Shown here in pieces: positions 17,390-25,528 of a stretch of 28,225 nt of DNA; the stretch's first letter is position 1; each line of letters starts with the position of its first letter. The stretch covers positions 1-28,225 of the IMG/VR virus record IMGVR_UViG_3300008459_009749; one strand, given 5' to 3'. The position numbers were made by a program, and so were the translations under genes. Under the pieces are notes generated by a model. It saw nothing but the letters and a program-made list of their open reading frames with translations. It was not told the origin of the DNA and searched no databases. Origin of the DNA: a virus.

Positions 17390-17739
17390 TCAAACTTAAC
17401 CCCATCCGATGAGGTAATGTACCAATTATTATTTAAAAACCTAAATTCAACACAGGCTCTATTATTTATAATTATTTCATCATATACCTCATCAATCTTA
17501 CCTTGTTTTGGTTTTATTAACACATTAGTTAATGCTTTTACTTTAACCATTTCAGTTGTTAAACCATCTAATAATATTGTGGAGTTATCAATGTCTTTAA
17601 CAACAATAAATTGTTCACCATTAGTGGTGTAATTAGATTGGGTAATAATCTTGTTTAACTCTATTAATTTAGGGTGCTCAAAGTGAATATGTCTATCACT
17701 AATCTTTTTCCTAACTAATGTGGATTTTTGTCCTACCAT
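17386..17739 (-). CDS. Hypothetical protein of 117 residues, last gene of the reverse operon
   Basis: A small protein with an alternating beta-strand pattern and an end (FLNNNWYITSSDGVKFD) of a kind common in phage virion beta-domains. I do not recognise the family. Its start lies 5 bases after the stop of the gp13-like neck gene, so the two are co-transcribed and it may be a head- or neck-associated protein. Its last four bases overlap the end of the DNA polymerase gene on the other strand, so the two transcripts converge with no spacer or terminator. The frame is supported by operon context and by the absence of any competing gene. Confidence 0.72.
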   Translation of the reverse strand: MVGQKSTLVRKKISDRHIHFEHPKLIELNKIITQSNYTTNGEQFIVVKDIDNSTILLDGLTTEMVKVKALTNVLIKPKQGKIDEVYDEIIINNRACVEFRFLNNNWYITSSDGVKFD

Positions 17740-17744
17740 AAAAT

Positions 17745-18866
17745 TTAAATTACGTATATTTGTCTTGGCATTGCAGTAAACTTCTTTTGTTTATTTAAAT
17801 TTTCTGCTAACAATGCTTCTCTTTCCATTACTTTTTCAGGTCTTAATCTTGTAAGTCGACCTTCAGCACCTATTAATTCTTCGATTAACTTTGTTTTTTC
17901 ATCCTTACCTTCAGTTGCTAATGATTGATAATCCATAGTTAATTCACTATCAGGAGTTTTAATGTTACCACTAAATTTACCTCTTACTTTGGATAGTGTT
18001 TCTTTTGCTGACGCGAAAAAATATCTACGAACCCAAATCTGAGCGGGGTTATTTAAATCAACCCAAGATATTTTATCTAAAGGTACGTCAGAAGGTAATT
18101 TAATAATATCAGGATTGTCTTTTAAACATTTATCTCTATCGGCAGGACCTACGTCATAATACCAATACCAAACTTGACCTCTAGATAATGAACCGTTACC
18201 AAAGTCAAATTTACCTCCAGGTACGTTCATTAAATGAACCGCTTTTTTACCATCAGGTAATGCGGTAATTCTATATGTTAAATCACCACCAATTATCCTT
18301 CTTTGTATATTAATTTCTTGTAGTCTTAATAACATATCAAAAGCAGGCATCATAAAATAAGACCCTGTATACCCCATTTGAGAATATCCTGCGGGACCTC
18401 CTAAACCTGCCCCACCTAACGCTCCAAATGACCACGGGTCAAATAAAATATTGTTAAGAGCACTTGGGGTGAACCACATTAATTCATTTATTTCTCTGCC
18501 CGCAGGTATTTCATAAATTTGTTTACCTCGTTCTAACGTAAAGAAATCTTTCTTTAAAACATAATCACCACCCGCTTGTAAACCAACTATTTTGGAGTAT
18601 GCGTATGTGTATCTATCTTCATAATCTAAACTTTTAGTTATAAAGGCTTTAGATAAGGACTGAGTATCTAAGTTAAGATTATACAATGATGTCCATTGAG
18701 ATTCAATTAACCAATCTTGGATGTATTGGGAATAATCCTCGATAGCAATCTCAAGAAGAGAATCCAATTGCTCGTCTTCTAATTCGACACTTCTTAAAGG
18801 AGCTCCTAATACGTGTCTTAATCTAGTATATAATTTAGTTCTTTCTGGTTCAGCAATAATTGACAT
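17745..18866 (-). CDS. T4 gp13-like neck (head completion) protein
   Basis: A 373-residue protein. Its N-terminal segment (RHVLGAPLRSVELEDEQLDS followed by a helical AIEDYSQYIQDW) matches the opening pattern of gp13-type neck proteins, LGAP-x-VE-hydrophobic-x-DEQ-h-x-x-h. In T4, gp13 and gp14 form the neck that seals the filled head and receives the tail. The middle contains a Gly-rich hydrophobic insertion at about 146-169 (FGALGGAGLGGPAGY) that is unusual for the family. The start is followed downstream by the small 117-residue gene. The partner gp14-like gene lies about 3.4 kb away on the opposite strand. The assignment rests on pattern and gene neighbourhood (gp14-, gp15- and gp18-like genes nearby), so it is good but not certain. 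Confidence 0.75.
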   Translation of the reverse strand: MSIIAEPERTKLYTRLRHVLGAPLRSVELEDEQLDSLLEIAIEDYSQYIQDWLIESQWTSLYNLNLDTQSLSKAFITKSLDYEDRYTYAYSKIVGLQAGGDYVLKKDFFTLERGKQIYEIPAGREINELMWFTPSALNNILFDPWSFGALGGAGLGGPAGYSQMGYTGSYFMMPAFDMLLRLQEINIQRRIIGGDLTYRITALPDGKKAVHLMNVPGGKFDFGNGSLSRGQVWYWYYDVGPADRDKCLKDNPDIIKLPSDVPLDKISWVDLNNPAQIWVRRYFFASAKETLSKVRGKFSGNIKTPDSELTMDYQSLATEGKDEKTKLIEELIGAEGRLTRLRPEKVMEREALLAENLNKQKKFTAMPRQIYVI

Positions 18867-18887
18867 GATTACTTTTTATTATAAATA

Positions 18888-20426
18888 TCATTTCAGTTGA
18901 TAAATTAACGATTCTTTAGGAAAGGTATAAGACCCATTAACTATTTTAGTATTTGAATTATCAAAAATGGATACTCCTCTACCTTTTCTTGCAAAAATTA
19001 ACCAATCAGTTGTATATTTTTTCACCTGTCCCGTATTCAGTACCGTCATAATACCATTCTCCTCAACGATGTTACCGTATGGTTTTATTTGACATGTTTT
19101 AGTTTCCCCATCAATCTTGACTTTACAATCAATCCCTTGAATCATATCCTCTTTATTACCTAACTCCCCGATTTGAATAACGTTTTCATCCCCAAATTCT
19201 TTATTAAGTACTCCAACCGCATAGTCTTCAGTTTCACCACCCATGGTATGGGTAGACCCTAAGGTTAACATCAGATTTTTAAAAGTTTCAGAATTAGTAT
19301 TAAAAATTCTTTCTTTATATTTGTCAATTATCGATATTAATTTCTTAGTATTACTTATCTGGGTAAACGGAGGTAATCCAACCATTTTAAGTTCGGGTTG
19401 ATTGGACGCTCTTAACACTTTATTAACATCTCTTAATAATATACAAAAACAACTATAATTAGTGTTTAGTTTATTAATTACTGACCTACCACCACTTTCT
19501 AAATCATAGATACCTGACATGGACCCATCAGAATATTTATCCTTATCATAATAATTTTTAGGAAAAACATTTTTTAAAATATCATCAATACCGTATCTAA
19601 AAATATTTTTAACTTTTGGGTTAACATTAAAAATAAAACGTATTGCTTCATTCATTTCCCTACTACATTTTTCACCAACACTTTCTGTTAGAATTTTTTT
19701 AACCATATTACTTTCATTTAATTTTGTTTTATCTTTTAATGAAAATAATTTATCAACAAATTCCCAATTAACAACGTCCCAAAAATTTTTAATATACTCA
19801 TCTCTTTTATTTCTATATTTCAGATAATAGGCATGTTCCCATAAATCTAAACCTAATATAGGATAACCACCATCTTTAACAATATTCATTAGTGGATTAT
19901 CTTGGTTTGGGGTTGTTGTTATCTTTAAATTATTTTTTTTAGTTAAGACTAACCACACCCAACCTGAACCAAAACTATCTTTTGCAGATTCCTCAAATTT
20001 AGATTTGAAATTCTTATAACTACCAAAATCTTTATTTAATTGTTTTAATAATTTATTGGAAGGTTTTTGTTTTTTTGGAGATAACATCTTCCAAAATAAA
20101 GCGTGGTTAAATGCACCACCTGCGTTATTCCTAATTGTTTTATTAAATTTACTAATAGATTTAACAATTTCCTCAAGTTCTAAATCACCACCTTTTTGTT
20201 TTGATAACGCTTTATTGAGTTTCTCAACATATCCTTTATAATGTTTGTTATAGTGATATGTCATTGTTTCGGCATCAATGAATTGTTTTAAGGCCGAGTA
20301 AGTGTAAGGTAATTTTTCAATACCTATTTTTTTCATTTCAAGAAGAAATAGAGATTCATTTTCTTTTTCTTCATGTAAGATTAACGATTCATTTATTAGG
20401 TTAATCTTATCTTGTATTTTTTTCAT
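18888..20426 (-). CDS. Mn/Fe superoxide dismutase fused to a PD-(D/E)XK-like module
   Basis: A 512-residue two-part protein. Residues ~36-229 are a full Fe/Mn superoxide dismutase, which converts superoxide to oxygen and hydrogen peroxide. The four metal ligands are present: H58 (YHYNKH), H108 (FNHALFW), D194 and H198 (LDLWEHAYY). The active-site Gln sits in NQDNPLM (Q175), as in Mn enzymes, while the Fe-type Gln position is Gly. Residues ~241-512 are a separate module with GGETEDYAVGVL, then GIDCKVKIDG (D433) and CQIKP (Q446, K448), the spacing of a PD-(D/E)XK nuclease fold with a QxK variant. A related module ends the protein at 22803-24290. An internal MVKKILTES at the junction looks like the former start of the second gene. 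Stand-alone superoxide dismutases are ~200 residues. Nuclease activity is inferred, not shown. Confidence 0.9.
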   Translation of the reverse strand: MKKIQDKINLINESLILHEEKENESLFLLEMKKIGIEKLPYTYSALKQFIDAETMTYHYNKHYKGYVEKLNKALSKQKGGDLELEEIVKSISKFNKTIRNNAGGAFNHALFWKMLSPKKQKPSNKLLKQLNKDFGSYKNFKSKFEESAKDSFGSGWVWLVLTKKNNLKITTTPNQDNPLMNIVKDGGYPILGLDLWEHAYYLKYRNKRDEYIKNFWDVVNWEFVDKLFSLKDKTKLNESNMVKKILTESVGEKCSREMNEAIRFIFNVNPKVKNIFRYGIDDILKNVFPKNYYDKDKYSDGSMSGIYDLESGGRSVINKLNTNYSCFCILLRDVNKVLRASNQPELKMVGLPPFTQISNTKKLISIIDKYKERIFNTNSETFKNLMLTLGSTHTMGGETEDYAVGVLNKEFGDENVIQIGELGNKEDMIQGIDCKVKIDGETKTCQIKPYGNIVEENGIMTVLNTGQVKKYTTDWLIFARKGRGVSIFDNSNTKIVNGSYTFPKESLIYQLK

Positions 20427-20428
20427 AT

Positions 20429-20458
20429 GGCTTATAATAATATATTAATAAATAAGCC
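20429..20458 (-). promoter_or_regulatory. Hairpin just before the dismutase-fusion start
   Basis: A 7-base inverted repeat, GGCTTAT at 20429-20435 and ATAAGCC at 20452-20458, with a 16-base AT-rich loop. On the coding strand it ends 2 bases before the ATG. It lies between the helicase stop and the dismutase start, so it may terminate the helicase message or control translation of the fusion protein. Confidence 0.45.
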
Positions 20459-20469
20459 GACATTTCAAA

Positions 20470-22194
20470 TTATCTCAAAGAATGGATTCGATTCATCATC
20501 TCTTCAACAATATCTCCCCTATCAAAATTATCCCCCATAACGGTCTCAAATATATTTTTCTTATTTGCTAGAATATCGTAAATAATCCCTTCAATAGTGT
20601 TTTCAAATATTGGATAATAAACAGACACATTTGATTTTTGACCGTATCGATACGCCCTATCTTCGGCTTGTGAATGGTCGGATGGAACAAAAGATAAATC
20701 ATTCATTATAACCGCTTCACCCGCAGTTAATGTTAAACCAACACCCGCAGCTTTAAGGTTACCAACAAAAACTTTAATTTTGTCATTATCTTGAAATTGG
20801 TCAACCGCGTATTGTCTTTGGGGTTTACTACTACTTCCATCTAATCTGACCGCTTGTTTACCAAAATGGTCCGCAATTTTATTTAATGTGTCAGTAAAAT
20901 TTGTGAAAATTATTACTTTTTTATCTTGGTCTATTATATTTTGAGCTAATTCTATGGTATTTGATATTTTTTCCTCGGCAATAACTTGTCTAACTTTCAT
21001 TAGTTTTGAAAATTGGACTGTTAGGGAATTAGATTCCTCTTTTTTGTTATCATACCAATTATAATACTCACCCATTAAACCTTCATACAATTTAGATTTT
21101 AATCTTAGGTATACAGGTGTTATAATTTTGTCAGGTAAATCTAAAACATCGGTTTTTAATCTCCTCAAAACTTGTCTTGAGGTTCTGTCTCTTAATTCCT
21201 CCAAGTTTGATGCTCCTGAAACGTTCCAAATTTTACGATTACCCGCTTTAAATTGATATCCTTGACAATATCTAATCGCATACGCCATCCAATTTTGAGC
21301 GACAGGACTTTCAATTAAACTTAATAAGTTAAAGTAATTCATAGGTCTTGAAGTCATCGGGGTACCTGTCAATAACCAAAGTCTTTCTGCTCTTTTACTA
21401 AAACTATTAACTAATTTAGTTCTTTGTGCTTGACCATTTTGGATATAGTGAGCTTCATCAATTATGATTAATTCAGGGTTGAATTGGTATATTAAACTTT
21501 CTTCTTTACCTTTACCTGTATCGTAAAAATTCTTTAAAATATCATAATTAACGATTACAAAATCATGTTCTAATGAAAAGTTTTTACCTTCAGCAATGTA
21601 CACACTTCTATCAGTGTAATTAGAAATTTCCCTCTGCCAATTTATTTTTAAAGAAGCGGGACAAACTATTAAAATTCTTTTAGCACCTGTTTCAATAGCC
21701 GCAATAATAGTTGACGTTGTTTTACCTAATCCCATGTCATCGGCTAAAATATATCTTTTAGAACCCGCTAAATTTTCAATTGCAGTGATTTGGTGTGATA
21801 ATGGAGGTCTATGGGAGTACTTTGTGTAATCTATCTGTACCTTATCAATTTTATGGGTTTTAAGTAAAGCTCCTTTAGGTAACCAAAAATCGTGTAAAGG
21901 TTCGTTATCAAAAAATTTACCCCAAATATGATAAGACTTTTCTTTTTCGGCCAATAATTTCTCAACCCAAACCTGCTCAGGGATTGACATAAATAACTTT
22001 TCATCTGCGATTTTTTTCGCGAAGTATGGGTCCATATCAACCCATTTACGAGCAACTTTTGGTTTTACATCGCAGTAATTTATAATATACTCGGATTGAG
22101 CTCTTGTTGGATAGAATTTTTTATTTGATTCTTTTTTAGATTTAATATTTAAGATATGGTTATTCGCCCCTGAATACGATTCAAGAATATTCAT
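20470..22194 (-). CDS. SNF2-family DNA helicase/translocase
   Basis: An ATP-dependent DNA translocase of 574 residues. The Walker A motif is DDMGLGKT (K158), motif II is DEAH (236-239), motif III is LLTGTP (264-269), and the C-terminal helicase domain has SQAEDRAYRYGQ with the arginine fingers. The compact two-domain core, without large insertions, resembles the SMARCAL1/HepA-like branch involved in fork remodelling and repair; in T4-like phages UvsW plays a similar role. The first ~110 residues are a separate N-terminal part I cannot place. The frame opens at a GTG at 22236, but I prefer the ATG at 22194 because GAGG lies 8 bases before it. The gene starts a reverse-strand operon from a 54- to 96-base divergent region shared with the gp14-like gene. 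Confidence 0.94.
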   Translation of the reverse strand: MNILESYSGANNHILNIKSKKESNKKFYPTRAQSEYIINYCDVKPKVARKWVDMDPYFAKKIADEKLFMSIPEQVWVEKLLAEKEKSYHIWGKFFDNEPLHDFWLPKGALLKTHKIDKVQIDYTKYSHRPPLSHQITAIENLAGSKRYILADDMGLGKTTSTIIAAIETGAKRILIVCPASLKINWQREISNYTDRSVYIAEGKNFSLEHDFVIVNYDILKNFYDTGKGKEESLIYQFNPELIIIDEAHYIQNGQAQRTKLVNSFSKRAERLWLLTGTPMTSRPMNYFNLLSLIESPVAQNWMAYAIRYCQGYQFKAGNRKIWNVSGASNLEELRDRTSRQVLRRLKTDVLDLPDKIITPVYLRLKSKLYEGLMGEYYNWYDNKKEESNSLTVQFSKLMKVRQVIAEEKISNTIELAQNIIDQDKKVIIFTNFTDTLNKIADHFGKQAVRLDGSSSKPQRQYAVDQFQDNDKIKVFVGNLKAAGVGLTLTAGEAVIMNDLSFVPSDHSQAEDRAYRYGQKSNVSVYYPIFENTIEGIIYDILANKKNIFETVMGDNFDRGDIVEEMMNRIHSLR

Positions 22195-22236
22195 TGCTTT
22201 AACCTCAATTAAGTTAGAACTGTTTTCTACTGTCAC

Positions 22237-22290
22237 AATATCTATATTTATCTTTAATAAAAATAATAAACAATAAGATATTTATCAATA
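22237..22290. promoter_or_regulatory. Divergent intergenic region between helicase and neck gene
   Basis: A short A/T-rich stretch that must carry start signals for the reverse helicase operon and the forward gp14-like operon. ATATTTATC occurs twice (near 22243 and 22277); on the reverse strand it reads GATAAATAT, one mismatch from the T4 late core TATAAATA. No other structure is evident. Confidence 0.4.
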
Positions 22291-22803
22291 ATGAATAATA
22301 AAGTACCAATCACTAGAGTCGGTAAATTTTTTGGTTCCGACGATTATAACCTTGACTTATCAATAGGGGAAGAATGGTTATATGGGGATATGAACTTCAC
22401 ATTAGTTCTTTATCGAATTGATAGGGTTAAAACTAAAACTGATGATGTTTACGGTGAAACGGTAAAAGACGGAATTAAGTTTTTACCTCCTGTCGAATTT
22501 AAGGGATACGTTCAAATAATGGCTCCTGAAAACAAAACGATTGGAACATCAAAAGTTAATCAATTTGAGCCAGGTAATATAAAAGTTTCTGTTTATATTA
22601 GACATTTAGAAGAATTAGGTATTGATATTAGTTATGGTGACTATATTGGTTATTATGAAACAGAAGATAAAGTGAGATATTATGTGGTTAATAATGATGG
22701 TAGAGTTGTTTCAGATAATAAACATAATTATGCGGGATATAAACCATATTATAGAACAATTGGTGGTTCTGCAGTAACTGAAAATGAATTTAGAGGGTTG
22801 TGA
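22291..22803 (+). CDS. T4 gp14-like neck protein
   Basis: A 170-residue protein resembling the core of T4 gp14 in order and pattern: an early YRIDRV stretch in place of YYVPRE, then DVYGETV in place of FGED, a central strand (VEFKGYVQIM) followed by VKVSVYIRHLEELGIDISYGDYIGYYE that matches the GDLIYFP segment, and RYYVVNNDG. gp14 works with gp13 to complete the neck on filled heads. The protein is shorter than T4 gp14 (256) and lacks its C-terminal part. The stop overlaps the next start by one base (TGATG), so translation is coupled to the zinc-ribbon protein. The similarity is at pattern level, supported by the gp15-like and sheath genes that follow. Confidence 0.68.
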   Translation: MNNKVPITRVGKFFGSDDYNLDLSIGEEWLYGDMNFTLVLYRIDRVKTKTDDVYGETVKDGIKFLPPVEFKGYVQIMAPENKTIGTSKVNQFEPGNIKVSVYIRHLEELGIDISYGDYIGYYETEDKVRYYVVNNDGRVVSDNKHNYAGYKPYYRTIGGSAVTENEFRGL

Positions 22804-24290
22804 TGAAAATTATATTAACTGAAAACCAAATAGTTTCTTTATTAGAAAAAATAAATTCTAATACAGTTACCTGTGATAAATGTGGATGGTCGTGGGATTT
22901 ATCTGATGGGGGTGATGACCCTTATATTTGTCATAAATGTGGTCATAATAATTCTGAAGAGGATTATATTGGTAAAAAAGTTATGGTGTATTATAATTTA
23001 CACAAAGAAACATTTTCCGTAACATATAAATCTAAAGTTGTTTTACACGCCGATTATGTAAAGTTAGGTAATGTTGAATTTAGAGTTAGACAAGGGGGTA
23101 AAGAAAAGGTTAGGGATGAAAAACGAAAAAACGTCCACGCATTTGTAATTGGTAAATTATTAGATTTTTGTGAATATCCTTGTGATAAAATACCTGAAGA
23201 GTCAACTTCTAAAGTTGTTACATACAATCCATACAAATATGACAGTTTTGTATATAAAGATACTGAAGAACCTGTATATAATGCAAAAGAGGTTGATATG
23301 ATTAACCGTAAGAATAAATTATTTGTTATATCTGAAATTGTGTCCTCATTAAATGAAAATGAAGAGGTTAACGAGGAATTAAATAAATTCACATATACAA
23401 CAATAGGGTTATTTCAAAAAGGTACGACTAAAAGATATTATTTTAACGACCCTAAACCTGTGGAAGGTAGAGACATACCTAACGGTATGATTGGTATTAA
23501 CGGAGCTTTGGGTAATTTTTTATTTAATAAAGATGACATTGGGTATGATTCAAAAAATAATAAACTTTTTGTTAATAAAGATGTTTTAGATTCTAAATAC
23601 AACGGTATTAAAAGTAGCAGTGATGCTGAGAAGATAGGGATTACTCCAACTAAAATTAGAGAAGCTCTGAATAAAGCATTTCCTGAAAATTGGCATGATG
23701 AAGACTCGATATTTACATCAGGGTTAAGAGATATCTATTCTATAGGTGAAAAAACCAATGATAGTGAAGAGACTTGGTCAATTATGAATTATTTCGACAC
23801 CAAACCAGAGATACACGCCTTACTTTATTTGAAGTATATGGATGAAGAATCTGACAAAGATATTGTTGACTGGATGGTTGACCTTTTTAGAAATGATAAA
23901 GGATTCACTCAACTACTCGTTGATAGACAATGGAATTCAATAGAAAATGGTTTAAGACTTGAGAGAGATTCAGTCTCAAACTTTTTAGATAAGATGGGTT
24001 CAGGAAATGTTGTCTATTACCCTCATGGTTCTAAAATGGATAGATGGTCAGGAGTCGATGTTACTATCGATGGAGTTAATTATCAAATTAAACCTTTAAA
24101 ATCTTATGAAGAAAATGATGGAGTGTTTACAGTAAACACTTATGGTATGAGAGATTATACGTCAAAAACTAAATTAAATAAAATAGCATTTGCAAATTCT
24201 AAAGAAGTTTTAGTTTTCGATAATAAAAATTATAATGTAATTAGTAGAAATAAAGTGGTGTTTAAACAGACCCCAAATATCATAAATTAA
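22803..24290 (+). CDS. Zinc-ribbon protein with a C-terminal PD-(D/E)XK-like module
   Basis: A 495-residue protein. It starts with MKIILTENQIVSLLEKI, followed by a zinc ribbon with C24/C27 and C43/C46 (CDKCGWSW and CHKCGHN). Residues ~57-120 form a basic domain ending in RKNVHAFVIG that I recognise only as a recurrent unnamed domain. The C-terminal third has LRLERDSVSNFL, then GVDVTIDG (D419) and YQIKP (Q428, K430). This is the same E...D...QxK pattern as in the dismutase fusion at 18888-20426, and the stretches before it also align (FPENWHDED against FPKNYYDKD, then G-x-x-DIY against G-IYDL). The frame could begin with GTG at 22800, but the ATG overlapping the previous stop fits better and has AGAGGG upstream. 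The function is unknown; a DNA-processing role near the neck genes is an inference. Confidence 0.82.
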   Translation: MKIILTENQIVSLLEKINSNTVTCDKCGWSWDLSDGGDDPYICHKCGHNNSEEDYIGKKVMVYYNLHKETFSVTYKSKVVLHADYVKLGNVEFRVRQGGKEKVRDEKRKNVHAFVIGKLLDFCEYPCDKIPEESTSKVVTYNPYKYDSFVYKDTEEPVYNAKEVDMINRKNKLFVISEIVSSLNENEEVNEELNKFTYTTIGLFQKGTTKRYYFNDPKPVEGRDIPNGMIGINGALGNFLFNKDDIGYDSKNNKLFVNKDVLDSKYNGIKSSSDAEKIGITPTKIREALNKAFPENWHDEDSIFTSGLRDIYSIGEKTNDSEETWSIMNYFDTKPEIHALLYLKYMDEESDKDIVDWMVDLFRNDKGFTQLLVDRQWNSIENGLRLERDSVSNFLDKMGSGNVVYYPHGSKMDRWSGVDVTIDGVNYQIKPLKSYEENDGVFTVNTYGMRDYTSKTKLNKIAFANSKEVLVFDNKNYNVISRNKVVFKQTPNIIN

Positions 24291-24295
24291 TAAAA

Positions 24296-25333
24296 ATGGG
24301 TTTACCTAAAAAAATAAAAAAACATATTCCATTAACCGAATCTAAAACTTTATTACCTAGAAGGCAAGAGTTAGTAGATAAGATTAATAAAGATGGTACT
24401 TTTTTACCTAAATCATTATTACATGCCGATTTAGATAAAGGTTTTTTGGATTTTGTAAAGGATGAGTTAAAATGTGTGGTTGAAGGTAAAGTGATACCAA
24501 TGGTTGATATTTTAATTACAACACAAAATTGGTCCCAATTTATCGAGACTTGGGATTTCCAAAACATTGATAAAAATGCCGAACCCCCATTCATAACTGT
24601 AATTAGAGTACCTGAAGTTAAATTCGGTACTAACCCCGCAGTATTATATAATATACCAAATAGAAGACAATATTTTTATGCACAAGTACCAACTTGGGAC
24701 GGTCAAAGAGCAGGTATGGATATATACAAAATACCTCAGCCAGTTCCTGTAGATATTACATATCAGGTTAAAATTGTATGTAATAGAATGAGGGAACTAA
24801 ATAAATTTAATCAGATTATTCTTGAGAAGTTTGCATCAAGACAAGCTTACCAAGTAATAAAAGGTCACTATATACCAATTATTAATGGTAATATTTCTGA
24901 TGAATCGGTGATGGATGTTGAGAAAAGAAAATATTACATACAAACATATGAGTTTACTATGTTGGGATTTTTAATGGATGAGGATGAGTTTGAAGTTTCA
25001 CCCGCAGTAACAAGATTATTACAAGTTGTAGAAGTTGACACTAAAACATCAAGAAGACAAATTAAAAAAGATACCTCAGTAGAAAAAGAACCGAAAGAAG
25101 TTTTATTTGTTGTGGGTAATGATGTTATATCACAAGTTTTTGATTATATCGCAGATATCAAAATAGTTGGAACCGAAAATATTGAGTCTTACGATGTCTT
25201 TATAAATAATGATTATTACGGTACCGATATAAGCACAATTCAAATTAACACTAATGATGTTTTAAAGTTTGTAATTGTTAAAACAAACGTTAATTTAGAA
25301 TCTAAAATTTTATTATACGGAGTGTTAATTTAA
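24296..25333 (+). CDS. T4 gp15-like tail completion / sheath stabiliser protein
   Basis: A 345-residue protein whose middle (about 148-240) follows the T4 gp15 pattern: PVDITYQVKIVCNRMRELN against PIKMIYELSIFTRYEDDM, then a helix with FNQIILEKF, a KGHYIPI strand, and YYIQTYEFTMLGFLMDED, which matches the EWSLTFEVNGWMYPP segment. gp15 caps the tail tube and sheath and joins the tail to the neck. The gene sits between the gp14-like and sheath genes, as in T4-like late regions, and starts 5 bases after the zinc-ribbon gene stop. A C-terminal extension of ~85 residues beyond the gp15 core is present. No membrane segment or signal peptide is seen. Confidence 0.8.
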   Translation: MGLPKKIKKHIPLTESKTLLPRRQELVDKINKDGTFLPKSLLHADLDKGFLDFVKDELKCVVEGKVIPMVDILITTQNWSQFIETWDFQNIDKNAEPPFITVIRVPEVKFGTNPAVLYNIPNRRQYFYAQVPTWDGQRAGMDIYKIPQPVPVDITYQVKIVCNRMRELNKFNQIILEKFASRQAYQVIKGHYIPIINGNISDESVMDVEKRKYYIQTYEFTMLGFLMDEDEFEVSPAVTRLLQVVEVDTKTSRRQIKKDTSVEKEPKEVLFVVGNDVISQVFDYIADIKIVGTENIESYDVFINNDYYGTDISTIQINTNDVLKFVIVKTNVNLESKILLYGVLI

Positions 25334-25494
25334 TTTTCACCGTAAATATCTTTCTTTTCCTTACATTTGTCCATTATAAGTTTCTCTAAAAACCTATACA
25401 TTTTAATTCCATGTTTGTCACAATACTTCTTTAATGTGTCATGAACCTCCACAGAAATCTTTAAATTCTTTATCTTTTTTTCATTATTTGACAT
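25330..25494 (-). CDS. Small ribbon-helix-helix-type regulator
   Basis: A 54-residue protein encoded on the reverse strand between the gp15-like and sheath genes. After a short Lys/Asn-rich start it reads NLKISVEVHDTLKKYCDKHG and then MYRFLEKLIMDKC: one strand followed by two helices, the layout of ribbon-helix-helix DNA-binding proteins such as Arc. Its stop overlaps the end of the gp15-like gene by three bases. Its ATG is directly preceded by repeated GGTAGAA half-sites, including a palindrome, as expected for an autoregulated repressor. It breaks an otherwise forward structural operon, like a moron gene. DNA binding is inferred from the fold pattern. Confidence 0.75.
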   Translation of the reverse strand: MSNNEKKIKNLKISVEVHDTLKKYCDKHGIKMYRFLEKLIMDKCKEKKDIYGEN

Positions 25495-25523
25495 GGTAGA
25501 AAAAAGGTAGAATTTATTCTACC
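25495..25523. promoter_or_regulatory. Operator candidate: GGTAGAA repeats
   Basis: GGTAGAA occurs at 25495-25501 and 25506-25512 as direct repeats 11 bases apart. The second copy forms a perfect 7-4-7 palindrome with TTCTACC at 25517-25523. The cluster abuts the start codon of the ribbon-helix-helix gene. Such proteins often bind half-sites about one helical turn apart, so this is a likely self-operator. Confidence 0.65.
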
Positions 25524-25528
25524 CAATT

